Positions 31,058 through 39,742 of a stretch of 64,000 nt of DNA are shown one piece after another. Numbering within the stretch: position 1 is the stretch's first letter; each line of letters begins with the position of its first letter. Made by a program: the position numbers and the translations under genes. The notes under the pieces were generated by a model. That model made no database searches. It worked only from the letters and a program-made list of their open reading frames with translations, and was not told the DNA's origin. This stretch comes from Acidobacteriota bacterium (GTDB taxonomy: Bacteria > Acidobacteriota > Blastocatellia > Pyrinomonadales > Pyrinomonadaceae): assembly GCA_016700075.1 (NCBI GenBank), contig CP065000.1:1798001-1862000 (forward strand). Direction: 5' to 3'.

Positions 31058-31411
31058 TCAACGAACGATCATCTTTCCGCGGTGCATATTCATACCGCAG
31101 GTAAATGCGAACTCACCGGCTTTCTTAGGTGTGAGCCTGACGGTAACCGGTGTATTAAGCGGCAAAGGGCGATTGATGCCGTAATCCGGAAAAACGACCT
31201 CGGTGGCACAGGTGTTGTCGGTCAGACGCAAAAAGGTAAGCTGTGCCGGAATTCCGCGTTTTAGCGTAATACTGCCCGGTTCATAGCCCATTTGTGTGAT
31301 CTTGATGCGGGCCGATTGTGACCGCTGTTTTCCTTTGGTTTGAGCGGCTGCGCTGCCTGCAAGAACCGCGAGCATGACAATCACTACTGCAATGATATTT
31401 CTATGTTTCAT
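31058..31411 (-). CDS. Secreted cupredoxin-domain protein
   Basis: 117 aa. A signal peptide ends near GSAAAQ. The rest is a small cupredoxin-like fold: GYEPGSITLKRGIPAQLTF, a Cys strand NTCATEVVFPDYGINRPLPLN, TPKKAGEFAFTCGMNMHRGK. The ending CGMNMHRG supplies Cys, Met and His for a copper site. Similar domains occur fused to CopA ATPases or standing alone beside Cus systems, where they probably deliver copper to the periplasmic adaptor. It is encoded directly after the RND pump gene (7 bases). Confidence 0.83.
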   Translation of the reverse strand: MKHRNIIAVVIVMLAVLAGSAAAQTKGKQRSQSARIKITQMGYEPGSITLKRGIPAQLTFLRLTDNTCATEVVFPDYGINRPLPLNTPVTVRLTPKKAGEFAFTCGMNMHRGKMIVR

Positions 31412-31418
31412 TTTCTAA

Positions 31419-34400
31419 TTACTCCTTTTTTAACTCCCAGATTCGGATCCAATAAAAGATCACAGGTGTTACGATCAGCACGTGGACCAAACTAGAGATC
31501 ATCCCGCCAAAGACCGGCGTGGCAAGAGGTTTCATAACTTCGGAGCCGGCACCCGAACTCCACATGATAGGCATCAGTCCGAAAACAATGGTTGCCACGG
31601 TCATCACTTTTGGCCGCAGGCGAAGCAACGCGCCTTCGGTCACAGCGTCGAGTAAGCTGTCACTGTCCAGCTCGCCTAGTTCCTCGCGTTTTCGTCTGAC
31701 CGCTTCCTCAAGGTAAACGACCATTACGACGGCCGTTTGCACCGCCGCCCCGAAAAGTGCGATGAAGCCGACCCAGACCGCGACCGAAAAGTTGTATTGC
31801 AGCATCCACAGCAAATAGAATCCGCCGGTCAAAGCGAACGGCACGGCAAGCAGCACATGGGCCGCTTCCAGTAGCGAGTGGTATGTGAAATATAGTGTCG
31901 CGAAAATTATGAGTATCACGATCGGTATCACGATCATCAGCCGTTCGCGTGCCCTGACCTGATTCTCATATTGGCCGCTCCAATTAAAGTAATATCCCGT
32001 CGGCATCTGCATCTTTTGACGCAGCAGGGCGTCCGCCTCTTCAACAAAGCTGCCGATGTCGCGGCCGCGAACGTTCAGCAGGACCGTACCGCGAAGCAGG
32101 CCGTTCTCGCTCTGGATCATCGCCGGCCCCTCAACGGTGCGTATCTCGGCAAGCATCGACAGCGGTATCGATTCTCCGGTCGGCGAAGTGACTGGGATGC
32201 GTCCGATCGCCTCGGGCGACGAACGGAACTCTTCAGAGTAACGGACGCGGATAGGGAAACGGTTCCGCCCTTCGATCGTCGTCGTCAGGTTCGTTTCGCC
32301 GATGCCCCGCTCAACGACCTCCTGGATCGTAGCAACCTCAATTCCGTAACGAGCTGCCGCCGGCCTATTGATGTCGATATCGATATAAGGTGCACCGCCG
32401 ATCTGCTCGGGATAGACGTCAGCCGCACCGGGCACATCTCTAATGATCGCGGCGATCTCTTGCCCGGTCTTTTCTATCGTTTCGAGATCGTTTCCGAACA
32501 CTTTAATGCCGATCTGTGAGCGAATGCCCGTCGCGAGCATTTCGATACGATTGATGATCGGCTGTGTCCAGATATTCGTGACGCCCGGCATCCGGAGTTC
32601 GGCATCCATCTCTCCGATCAACTTTTCGCGGGTCATTCCCGGCCGCCACTCGCTTTCGGGCTTAAGATGAACGACGGTCTCGTTCATGTTTATTGGAGCG
32701 GGATCGGTTGAGCTTTCGGCACGGCCGGCCTTTCCGACGGCCCATTTCACCTCAGGAAATCCCGCGATTATCTCGTCCTGTTTGCTGAGTATACGCGTGG
32801 CCTCGTCAAGCGAGATACCGGGATCGGTGACGGGCATATACATCAGATCGCCTTCGTTCAATGCAGGCATGAACTCGCTGCCGATCTGAGTTGTGACGAA
32901 CATCGCGCCGGCGAAAAAGACAAATGCAATGGCGATGGTTGCGGGACGGTTTCGCAATGCGGTGGTCAAGACGGGCTTATATATCGCCCTTAGGAATCGC
33001 ATCAGTGGATTCCATTCCTCGGGACGGAGTTTTCCGCCAAGCAGAAAGCCGCATAGAACGGGGACCAACGTCACCGCAATGAATGCCGCAGCGATCATCG
33101 CGAACGTTTTGGTGTATGCGAGGGGATGGAAAAGCTTTCCTTCCTGTCCCGTAAGGGCAAAGACCGGAACGAAAGCCACGACAATGATCGCCATCGATGC
33201 AAATATCGGCCGCCCGACCATCTTTGTCGCGTCCAAAACGATCTGCCAGACGCGCTCCTTATCCTTAAAGCTCACGCCTTCTTTCTCAATGGCGCGGTAA
33301 GCATTCTCGGTCACGACAATGCCGGCATCAACGAGATCGGAAATCGCGATCGCTATGCCCGCCAGCGACATGATATTCGACGTTATGCCGAAGAAATACA
33401 TGAACAAGAACGAGCAGAGTGCCGCCAGCGGAAGCGGTATCGTGACGATAAAGATCGACCTGAAATGCGCCAGAAAAATAAGGTTTACCAGCGTAACGAG
33501 GATGAGTTCCTCGATGAGAGCCGTCTTCAATGTGTCAGCCGTTCGATTTATCAGGTCTGTTCGGTCGTAGAATGGGACGATCGAGACGCCGGGCGGCAAT
33601 CCCGGCTTTATCTCCTCGATCTTCTTTTTAATGTTCTCGATCGCGACCAAGGCGCTGACACCGTAACGCATTATCACGACGCCGCCGACGGCCTCTTTGC
33701 CATTCTTGTCGAGCGAACCCGTGCGGAATGCATTGCCGATCTTTACCTCGCCGAGATCGCGAACGTAGATAGGCGTCCCGCCTTGCGATCCTACGACGAT
33801 GGTTTCGACGTCGGCGACAGACTCGACCAAGCCAATGCCGCGTACCACCGCCCATTCGCCTGCCTGTTCGACGACGTTGCCGCCGACGTTCGTGTTTGAA
33901 CTCTCGACAGCCATTAGGACCTTGGACAACGGGATGTTATACGCGCGGAGTTTGTTCGGATCGATATCTACCTGATACTGCTGAACATATCCGCCGACGG
34001 TTGCGACCTCGGCGATTCCCTCGGTCGAATTGAGCTGGTAACGAACGAACCAATCCTGTATGGTACGCAGCTCACGCAGATCGTGCTGTTCAGACTCGAG
34101 CGTGTACCAATATACCTGCCCGAGCCCGCTCGCATCGGGCCCGAGCGTCGGCGTTACACCGGCGGGCAGCTGCGCGGCAACGAGATTCAAACGTTCGAGA
34201 ATTCGCGTTCGTGCCCAATATAATTCAATGTTGTCCTCGAAGATCACGTTGATCATCGAGAAGCTGAATGCCGAGCTTGCCCTTACAGTCCTGACGCCGG
34301 GAAGCCCCTGAAGATTTGAGACCAGCGGATAAGTTACCTGATCCTCGACCTCCTTCGGCGACCTCCCGGGCCAGTCGGTAAACACTATGACCTGATTGTC

Positions 34401-34529
34401 AGAGACATCGGGAATTGCATCGATAGGCGTATGCACAAGCGCAAAATAGCCCGCCACCGCAAGCGCGACATAGACCGCGATCACGATCACGCGATTCCTG
34501 ATAGACCATTCAAGCAACCAATTGATCAT
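31419..34529 (-). CDS. Heavy-metal RND efflux pump (CusA/CzcA family)
   Basis: 1036 aa, twelve membrane helices with two large periplasmic loops (about 35-340 and 570-870). The proton-relay segment after helix 4 reads ISDLVDAGIVVTENAYR, with the DVV-like acidic residues of the metal RND class. Periplasmic residues such as MPVTDPGISLDEATRIL belong to the metal-binding funnel. CusA uses three Met in this region; which of the Met residues here correspond cannot be fixed without alignment. The flanking cupredoxin and His-rich proteins favour monovalent copper or silver. Confidence 0.93.
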   Translation of the reverse strand: MINWLLEWSIRNRVIVIAVYVALAVAGYFALVHTPIDAIPDVSDNQVIVFTDWPGRSPKEVEDQVTYPLVSNLQGLPGVRTVRASSAFSFSMINVIFEDNIELYWARTRILERLNLVAAQLPAGVTPTLGPDASGLGQVYWYTLESEQHDLRELRTIQDWFVRYQLNSTEGIAEVATVGGYVQQYQVDIDPNKLRAYNIPLSKVLMAVESSNTNVGGNVVEQAGEWAVVRGIGLVESVADVETIVVGSQGGTPIYVRDLGEVKIGNAFRTGSLDKNGKEAVGGVVIMRYGVSALVAIENIKKKIEEIKPGLPPGVSIVPFYDRTDLINRTADTLKTALIEELILVTLVNLIFLAHFRSIFIVTIPLPLAALCSFLFMYFFGITSNIMSLAGIAIAISDLVDAGIVVTENAYRAIEKEGVSFKDKERVWQIVLDATKMVGRPIFASMAIIVVAFVPVFALTGQEGKLFHPLAYTKTFAMIAAAFIAVTLVPVLCGFLLGGKLRPEEWNPLMRFLRAIYKPVLTTALRNRPATIAIAFVFFAGAMFVTTQIGSEFMPALNEGDLMYMPVTDPGISLDEATRILSKQDEIIAGFPEVKWAVGKAGRAESSTDPAPINMNETVVHLKPESEWRPGMTREKLIGEMDAELRMPGVTNIWTQPIINRIEMLATGIRSQIGIKVFGNDLETIEKTGQEIAAIIRDVPGAADVYPEQIGGAPYIDIDINRPAAARYGIEVATIQEVVERGIGETNLTTTIEGRNRFPIRVRYSEEFRSSPEAIGRIPVTSPTGESIPLSMLAEIRTVEGPAMIQSENGLLRGTVLLNVRGRDIGSFVEEADALLRQKMQMPTGYYFNWSGQYENQVRARERLMIVIPIVILIIFATLYFTYHSLLEAAHVLLAVPFALTGGFYLLWMLQYNFSVAVWVGFIALFGAAVQTAVVMVVYLEEAVRRKREELGELDSDSLLDAVTEGALLRLRPKVMTVATIVFGLMPIMWSSGAGSEVMKPLATPVFGGMISSLVHVLIVTPVIFYWIRIWELKKE

Positions 34530-34551
34530 CGTCCCGTTTCAGTCATCCCTT

Positions 34552-34980
34552 CTACTGAGCCACGATCGGCAGGTTTGCCTTGCCCGTGCCGGCCGGCCCT
34601 TCGTACGATATCTGTGCCTGCCATTCACCGCCCATTTCGAGATCGGTTTTCCCTGCGTAAACGCCGGGCGTCCCTGTAGTGGTAAATGTCGCAGGATTGT
34701 TCATCACGGCCATCGTTCCCATCGCGGGCATATGGAAATTGAGTGCGACATTACCCACATCAACCGGTTTGCCGGAAGCGTCTGTGAAAGTAAGCGTAAA
34801 ATCCTGCTTGCCTTTGCGCAGAACGCCGTCCTTGCTCGAAAGCGTCGCCGTCAAATTGTTTCCGGCAGGCCCGCTCTTGACGGTCTTGCCGCCGGCCGCA
34901 TCGCCGGATGTTGACGAGCCACAAGCGGCCGCGAACACGGAAATAATTGAAATTAGTAGTAGTACCGTAATTTTCTTCAT
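34552..34980 (-). CDS. YtkA/FixH-like lipoprotein
   Basis: 142 aa. The signal peptide ends in a lipobox FAAACGSS, so it is anchored to a membrane through Cys20. The domain from about 40 is an immunoglobulin-like YtkA/FixH fold with FHMPAMGTMAVMNNP, a Met/His run also seen in copper-handling relatives, and DLEMGGEWQAQISY. It likely binds copper or acts as a chaperone in the periplasm. It is encoded 22 bases before the RND pump gene on the same strand. Confidence 0.75.
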   Translation of the reverse strand: MKKITVLLLISIISVFAAACGSSTSGDAAGGKTVKSGPAGNNLTATLSSKDGVLRKGKQDFTLTFTDASGKPVDVGNVALNFHMPAMGTMAVMNNPATFTTTGTPGVYAGKTDLEMGGEWQAQISYEGPAGTGKANLPIVAQ

Positions 34981-35110
34981 TGAAATTCTCCTTAAAGTTG
35001 ATCGTTAGAAATGAAATGCTTCCGGCCTGCGTCAGGGGACGCAGACAGGCGCGCGCTAAATGAACCTCCGGCAAGTTCGCACAAATGCGAATACACAAAG
35101 GTTCAACTAA

Positions 35111-35500
35111 TTAGATCAGAAATGACTGGTGGCGAATGTAAAGGTTCGGTGGGCGAGGTATCTGAGCGTGCCAAATATGCAGCTTGGTGTCAAACCCGGC
35201 GGAAGACGTCCGGAACGGTGCGATCGGACAGAATTCCCAGTTGACAGTTTCGTTAACAAACTTTGGAAGTGGAAGTTTCAATGACGAATCCGACTGGACG
35301 CGATGGGTGTTTACGAGCGATGTTTCTCCGCATTCCTCATCACAGCACGGTTTCGCCGACACCGAGTCTCGCGCGCCCGTCTTTCGGTCACAACAAGAGG
35401 ACCGCGGATGGTCCGAGCCCTCAATGCAGCCGCAAACCCCTGCCCAGACATTACCGGCAATGGTTAGAACGAATAGTAGTGCTGCAAATCGTTTCAGCAT
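35111..35500 (-). CDS. Secreted Cys-rich protein of unknown function
   Basis: 129 aa, not recognised. The signal peptide is about MLKRFAALLFVLTIAGNVWA. The mature N-terminus is unusually rich in Cys: GVCGCIEG, SSCCDRK, KPCCDEECGE and later WEFC, nine cysteines in all. The C-terminus is aromatic and basic, ending RPPNLYIRHQSFLI. It is the first gene of the metal efflux operon, 130 bases upstream of the YtkA-like gene, so a role as periplasmic metal sequestering or sensing protein is possible but only inferred. Confidence 0.6.
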   Translation of the reverse strand: MLKRFAALLFVLTIAGNVWAGVCGCIEGSDHPRSSCCDRKTGARDSVSAKPCCDEECGETSLVNTHRVQSDSSLKLPLPKFVNETVNWEFCPIAPFRTSSAGFDTKLHIWHAQIPRPPNLYIRHQSFLI

Positions 35501-35599
35501 GACCCAATAGAGGAATATGTACCTGTGGCCGCCGTTTTGTCAAGTGATATCTTGAACGGCGACTCCAAGAGCGTTTCGGTTTGCCTGAAGAGTGGATCA

Positions 35600-36037
35600 C
35601 TATCGTTGTGGTTTTTCATCCTTTCCCGCAACCTTGCCGGAACTCATCGGTAGCCCTTCCGCCTTCCACGCGTCCGTGCCGCCCGCTATGTTGAAAACTT
35701 TGGTAAAGCCGGCATTAGACAATATCTGTGCGGCCTTTGCCGAGCGGCTGCCGCTGCGGCAGATCAGATAAACGGGTTCATCTCGACGCATCAGGTCGAG
35801 ATTTTGTTCGATAGTATCGAGCGGTATGTTTCGAGTGCGGGCGGCATGGCCCGCAGCAAACTCTTCGGGCGTCCTGACGTCAATGAACTGCGAGTACGCC
35901 TTAGAAACCTCCTCCTGAGCCTGCTGCGGCGAAACTGTAGCGACCGAATCACCGGTCGCAACGGTTCCCGGTGTCATCGCCGTGCTGCATCCAAAAGCTG
36001 ATATCGCAAAAAGAATAACTAAAAAAATATGATTCAT
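35600..36037 (-). CDS. Rhodanese-domain lipoprotein
   Basis: 145 aa. The signal peptide ends in lipobox SAFGCST, placing it in the cell envelope. A single rhodanese domain follows: FIDVRTPEEFAAGHAARTRNIPL and the active-site loop ICRSGSRSAKAA with the catalytic Cys. The short six-residue loop is typical of GlpE/PspE-like sulfurtransferases. Last gene of the minus-strand sulfur operon, 31 bases after the TauE gene. Confidence 0.87.
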   Translation of the reverse strand: MNHIFLVILFAISAFGCSTAMTPGTVATGDSVATVSPQQAQEEVSKAYSQFIDVRTPEEFAAGHAARTRNIPLDTIEQNLDLMRRDEPVYLICRSGSRSAKAAQILSNAGFTKVFNIAGGTDAWKAEGLPMSSGKVAGKDEKPQR

Positions 36038-36068
36038 AACTACCTCCCGCGCCGATATCGGCGAGCTG

Positions 36069-36872
36069 CTATGCGAACATAGTCTCCCTAACTACCATAT
36101 ATACACCCATCACAAGCACGAACCAACCAAAGGCTTTTTTCAGTTTGGCTCCATTCACAAATCCAGCTAACCAGGAACCCACAAATATTCCCGTGATCGA
36201 AAATGCGGTGAACACGGCAAGAAATGACCAATTTATGAGTTCGCCGTTCTGAATATCGCCGATAAAGCCGAAAAGCGATTTTGCCGCAATGATGAACAGC
36301 GACGTGCCAACGGCGATCTTCATCTCAAGGCCCGCAAGCAGGACAAGGGCCGGAATGATCAGAAAGCCGCCGCCCGCACCGACCAGTCCCGTCAAGACGC
36401 CTACGCCGATGCCTTCGCCAAAAACGTAGAGGATATTCCTTGGCTTGTGTTTCTCACCGTCCTCCGGTTCAACGCTCTTTCGTTCGCGTATCATCGAAAC
36501 TGACGTTGCGATCATTAAAACCGCAAACGTCAGCAGCAGGCCGGTGCCTTTTGACAGCGTAAATCCGCCAAGTGTGAATATCTGCTCCGGTATAAGCGGC
36601 ATCAGCCACAGCCGCGTCGCATAGACCGCCAAGATAGACGGCAGGCCGAAAAGAGCCGCTGTCTTGAAATCGACCATTCCGCGGCGTGCGCTCTTTAGTC
36701 CGCCGACGAGGGCGGTCGAACCGACCACAAAGAGCGAGTAGCCCGTCGCCAAAACCGGATCAACGCCTGCCAAATAAACCAGCACCGGAACCGTCAAAAT
36801 ACTGCCGCCTGCGCCTATCATTCCGAGCGAAAGCCCGATCAGCGTGGCGGCCAAAAATGCTGCGATCTCCAT
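36069..36872 (-). CDS. TauE/SafE-family sulfite or organosulfonate exporter
   Basis: 267 aa from the ATG at 36872, which follows AAGGAAG by six bases; a longer in-frame extension to 36917 lacks hydrophobicity. Eight helices in two repeats, each with the family G-x-G-A-G-G pattern: GMIGAGGSILTVPVLVYLAG and GLVGAGGGFLIIPALVLLAG. These proteins move sulfite, thiosulfate or other sulfur anions. In this operon, with persulfide dioxygenase and rhodaneses, export of sulfite produced by persulfide oxidation is the natural reading, though the substrate is inferred. Confidence 0.87.
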   Translation of the reverse strand: MEIAAFLAATLIGLSLGMIGAGGSILTVPVLVYLAGVDPVLATGYSLFVVGSTALVGGLKSARRGMVDFKTAALFGLPSILAVYATRLWLMPLIPEQIFTLGGFTLSKGTGLLLTFAVLMIATSVSMIRERKSVEPEDGEKHKPRNILYVFGEGIGVGVLTGLVGAGGGFLIIPALVLLAGLEMKIAVGTSLFIIAAKSLFGFIGDIQNGELINWSFLAVFTAFSITGIFVGSWLAGFVNGAKLKKAFGWFVLVMGVYMVVRETMFA

Positions 36873-36917
36873 TTTTTCTTCCTTTTCAACTCGGTGGGAG
36901 TCGACGAAGACCGCCAA

Positions 36918-37271
36918 CTAAAATGTCAGTACTCGCTCACTGTTCACGATCTCGGCTGCGAGCTCCTGCATAGAACTGCGTGCTGAGCCTTCGATCAGCT
37001 TGACACCATGTAATCCGCGAGCGTCTAGACAACTACCGCAAAGCAAAACCTTCGTTCCCTTTGATAGAGCGAGTCTTAACATTCTTTCTACGTTGTAGTA
37101 GCCATTTGGCGTGTTTTGTCCCTCGATGGCGCAATTCACCCCGTCGGCCATCAGAAATACCGTTACTTCGTGCTCCGGAAGGTCCTTGTTTATTTGATTT
37201 GCGATACGCATAGCATTGAACGCTTTTTCAGTGCCGTAGGGTGCGTCATTTATTATTATCAGTGTTTTCAT
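36918..37271 (-). CDS. DsrE-family protein
   Basis: 117 aa, single DsrE/DsrF-like domain starting MKTLIIINDAPYGTEKAFNAMR. A conserved Cys pair lies in VLLCGSCLDARGL; in sulfur-relay relatives such a Cys carries persulfide. It sits between the persulfide dioxygenase fusion and TauE genes. It probably moves sulfane sulfur between the rhodaneses; partners are inferred. Confidence 0.85.
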   Translation of the reverse strand: MKTLIIINDAPYGTEKAFNAMRIANQINKDLPEHEVTVFLMADGVNCAIEGQNTPNGYYNVERMLRLALSKGTKVLLCGSCLDARGLHGVKLIEGSARSSMQELAAEIVNSERVLTF

Positions 37272-37287
37272 TGCAGACTCCGGCTCT

Positions 37288-37318
37288 AGGCATCCGGCTA
37301 TACAAAAGCCAGATGCCT
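37288..37318. repeat. Imperfect 12-base inverted repeat between sulfur operon genes
   Basis: AGGCATCCGGCT / AGCCAGATGCCT with a 7-base loop and one mismatch, in the 100-base gap between the persulfide dioxygenase fusion and DsrE genes. There is no run of T after it on either strand, so it is not a clear terminator; it may be an RNA-processing or attenuation hairpin, or a small dispersed repeat. Confidence 0.45.
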
Positions 37319-37371
37319 GAGCTATATTTCAACATCCCGCGAAACTACATGGCGGGACACTATTTCTTTGA

Positions 37372-38757
37372 TCATCTTCCGGAGACACAGGCCGTAGTCG
37401 AGACCGCCGTTTCCATGCCTGCGTCGATCCAGGCTTTTGTCCCGCCGATGACGTTGTATATCTCACCAAAACCGGCATTTTCGAGAATGCTCGTTCCCAG
37501 GCTCGAACGATATCCACCTTGGCAGATCACGTATGTCGGAGCATTCGGGTCGAGGCTTGTGAATTCCATCGCCAGACGGTCGAGCGGAATATTCACAGTT
37601 CCGGGAGCGTGACCGCCGGCGTGCTCTTGGGTGCGGCGAACGTCGACGAACTGCGGCTTTGTGTCCGCGTTCATCAGACCTGCGACCTCTTCCACAGGCA
37701 CTTGCTTGACCACTTTCTTTTCGCCGGAATATTCGCCGATCAAGGCAAAGCCCTCGACCGTTTCGTGGCCGACGCGTGCGAGCCGCATCACCGCCTCGTC
37801 TATCTGTTCGTCGGTTTCAGCAACGATAGCGATATTCACGCCGATAGGGATCATCGTTCCCGCCCACGAAGCGAACTGCCCGCCGAGCCCGATGTTTATC
37901 GAATTCGGCACGTGGCCCGCACCGAACTGATCGGCGCTTCTCACGTCGAGAACGATCCCGTCAAAAGCAGCAAGCTCTTCGGACGTCATCTTTTTGGGCT
38001 GCGGCAAATTCTCAAGCGGGGCCGAACCTTCCAGGTTCTTTGCTGCGCTCAGCGGGAAGTATGCCGGAACTTCAGGCTGATCCGCGGCGACGATCTTTAC
38101 GAATTCTTCGCGTGACATCGGCTGCAGTGCGTAGTTGAAACGCTTCTGCTCACCGAGCGTTGACCAGGTCTCTTTCGACAGCGATTTGCCGCAGAGAGAG
38201 CCCGCACCGTGTGCCGGATAGACCTCCGTTTCGTCGGGCAGCGGCAAAATCTTTTCGTGCAGCGAATCGTAAAGCATTGACGCCATCTGCTCTGCAGTAA
38301 AACCTTTGGAACCAATTAGGTCCGGACGCCCGACATCGCCTATGAACAGCGTGTCGCCGGTGAACATCTTCAACGGGGCCGATTCATCGGTCTTGTCCTT
38401 TGCCAAGATCGTGATGCCTTCGGGAGTGTGTCCGGGCGTTTCCATAAATGAAAGCTTCACATCGCCTACCGTCAGTTCGTCACCGTCCTTCACCTTCAGC
38501 GTCGGAAACTGTGTGTTTGCCCGCTGCCCAAAAACGATCTCGGCCCCGGTCTTTTTGGCAAGCTCGACGTGTCCCGATACAAAATCCGCGTGCGAATGCG
38601 TTTCGATCACATACTTGATCTTCTGTCCGTTCGCTGCGGCCTCTTCCAAATACTGCTCGACGTCACGCTGCGGATCGATGATCGCCGCTTCGTCGCCCGA
38701 ACCTATGTAATAAGAGGCGTGCGAAAGACACCCCAGATAAAATTGCTTAAATTTCAT
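37372..38757 (-). CDS. Metallo-beta-lactamase persulfide dioxygenase-rhodanese fusion
   Basis: 461 aa. Residues 1-235 are an ETHE1-like metallo-beta-lactamase domain with THSHADFVSGH, ETPGHTPEG, FTGDTLFIGDVGRPDL and a later His in YPAHGAG. Two rhodanese domains follow. The first (about 250-350) lacks the Cys at its loop (NIAIVAETDE), so it is probably inactive; the second (about 360-450) has ICQGGYRSS with catalytic Cys. ETHE1 enzymes oxidise glutathione or other persulfides to sulfite, and the fused rhodanese can load or use the persulfide. It starts 9 bases after the rhodanese-DUF2892 gene. Confidence 0.9.
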   Translation of the reverse strand: MKFKQFYLGCLSHASYYIGSGDEAAIIDPQRDVEQYLEEAAANGQKIKYVIETHSHADFVSGHVELAKKTGAEIVFGQRANTQFPTLKVKDGDELTVGDVKLSFMETPGHTPEGITILAKDKTDESAPLKMFTGDTLFIGDVGRPDLIGSKGFTAEQMASMLYDSLHEKILPLPDETEVYPAHGAGSLCGKSLSKETWSTLGEQKRFNYALQPMSREEFVKIVAADQPEVPAYFPLSAAKNLEGSAPLENLPQPKKMTSEELAAFDGIVLDVRSADQFGAGHVPNSINIGLGGQFASWAGTMIPIGVNIAIVAETDEQIDEAVMRLARVGHETVEGFALIGEYSGEKKVVKQVPVEEVAGLMNADTKPQFVDVRRTQEHAGGHAPGTVNIPLDRLAMEFTSLDPNAPTYVICQGGYRSSLGTSILENAGFGEIYNVIGGTKAWIDAGMETAVSTTACVSGR

Positions 38758-38766
38758 TTCCTTCTC

Positions 38767-39327
38767 CTATTTACTGCAAGCTTGCCCACTTACTACACCG
38801 TTTCCGCCCGGCTTCTGATTCCACGGCATACGAGCGAGCACCATCGCCATTCCGCAGGTGTCCGTTACCGCGGCGAATATCAGCCCTGCTCCGACAAACC
38901 CGCTGAGCAAAAACAGATACGGGCTGACCGCAAAACCGAGCACGACGCCGGTAAGGACGAATAGCCCCGCAGCGAAACGCACCTGTCGTTCGAGCGACCA
39001 CACCTTTGACTCGCCCTTGATGATCGGCAGATCGGCACCGACCCAAGCCGTCATGCCGCCCTTTACGACGTGGATATCGGTGAATCCTTTTGCGGCGAGC
39101 TTCTCTGCTGCCTGCGTCGCCCGGTTGCCCGAACGGCACATCAGATAGACCGGCTTTGAATGGTCGATCTCGTCGGCGTGTTTTTCAAAATTCGACAGCG
39201 GCATTAATTGCGCGTCGGCGATGCGTTCGCTGTTGAACTCAGAAAATTCCCTAACGTCGATCACTTGGCATTCGCCGCCGCTGTCGAGCAGCTCGTTGAT
39301 CTCGTGTACTGTTGCTTGTTTGATCAT
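38767..39327 (-). CDS. Rhodanese with C-terminal DUF2892-like membrane segment
   Basis: 186 aa. An N-terminal rhodanese domain (about 1-105) has VIDVREFSEF and the catalytic loop MCRSGNRATQA. The C-terminus (about 115-165) has two hydrophobic helices (FAAGLFVLTGVVLGFAVS and YLFLLSGFVGAGLIFAAV) followed by a DTCGMAMVLARMPWN tail, as in DUF2892 rhodanese fusions. It would be a membrane-tethered sulfurtransferase. It is the first gene of the sulfur operon, divergent from the ArsR regulator. Confidence 0.88.
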   Translation of the reverse strand: MIKQATVHEINELLDSGGECQVIDVREFSEFNSERIADAQLMPLSNFEKHADEIDHSKPVYLMCRSGNRATQAAEKLAAKGFTDIHVVKGGMTAWVGADLPIIKGESKVWSLERQVRFAAGLFVLTGVVLGFAVSPYLFLLSGFVGAGLIFAAVTDTCGMAMVLARMPWNQKPGGNGVVSGQACSK

Positions 39328-39379
39328 ATGTCTTGATTTTACCTCATTTTGTCGATTATACTCGACTTGTGTATGAGCA

Positions 39380-39397
39380 TATACCTATATCGTTATA
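39380..39397. promoter_or_regulatory. Probable ArsR operator between rhodanese operon and arsR gene
   Basis: AT-rich imperfect dyad TATACC...GTTATA, 14 of 18 positions symmetric, at 9 bases before the regulator's ATG and about 50 bases before the rhodanese start on the other strand. Position and composition fit ArsR/SmtB-family operators that repress both divergent promoters. Confidence 0.5.
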
Positions 39398-39406
39398 TTG
39401 TCAAGT

Positions 39407-39742
39407 ATGAAAAACGAATTAAATGAAAAAATGTCGCCTGAGGCCGTAAGCCTTGTAGCTTCACGGTTTAGAGTGCTCTCAGAGCCGCTGCGGCTGCATA
39501 TATTGCAGTATTTGGAGGAAGGCGAGGCGAGCGTGACGGCGATCACAAACGCCGTCGGAGCGACTCAGCCGAACGTCAGCAAACATCTCAGAATGCTGCA
39601 GGACGAAGGACTGGTCGCCCGCCGCGGCGAGGGCAACACCGTCTATTACCGCATTGCGGACGATTCGATATTCGAGCTTTGCCGTGTGGTCTGCGGCAGC
39701 TTGAAGGAGCGTTATTCGGAAAGAAGCGCGATCTTCGGCTGA
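39407..39742 (+). CDS. ArsR-family transcriptional regulator
   Basis: 111 aa from the ATG at 39407; a TTG at 39398 is in frame but overlaps the operator. A winged helix with recognition helix ATQPNVSKHLRMLQDEGLV. The Cys residues are in FELCRVVCGS near the C-terminus, with no N-terminal Cys, so it differs from the two-Cys BigR/SqrR persulfide sensors; the pair could still form a disulfide or bind metal. Divergent from the rhodanese operon, it is its likely repressor, responding to sulfide or persulfide. Confidence 0.88.
   Translation: MKNELNEKMSPEAVSLVASRFRVLSEPLRLHILQYLEEGEASVTAITNAVGATQPNVSKHLRMLQDEGLVARRGEGNTVYYRIADDSIFELCRVVCGSLKERYSERSAIFG

Noticed and set aside
33126..33899. 257-codon plus-strand frame within the RND pump
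   Set aside because: Antisense to strongly supported RND helices; charged, low-complexity product with no hydrophobic or catalytic pattern.
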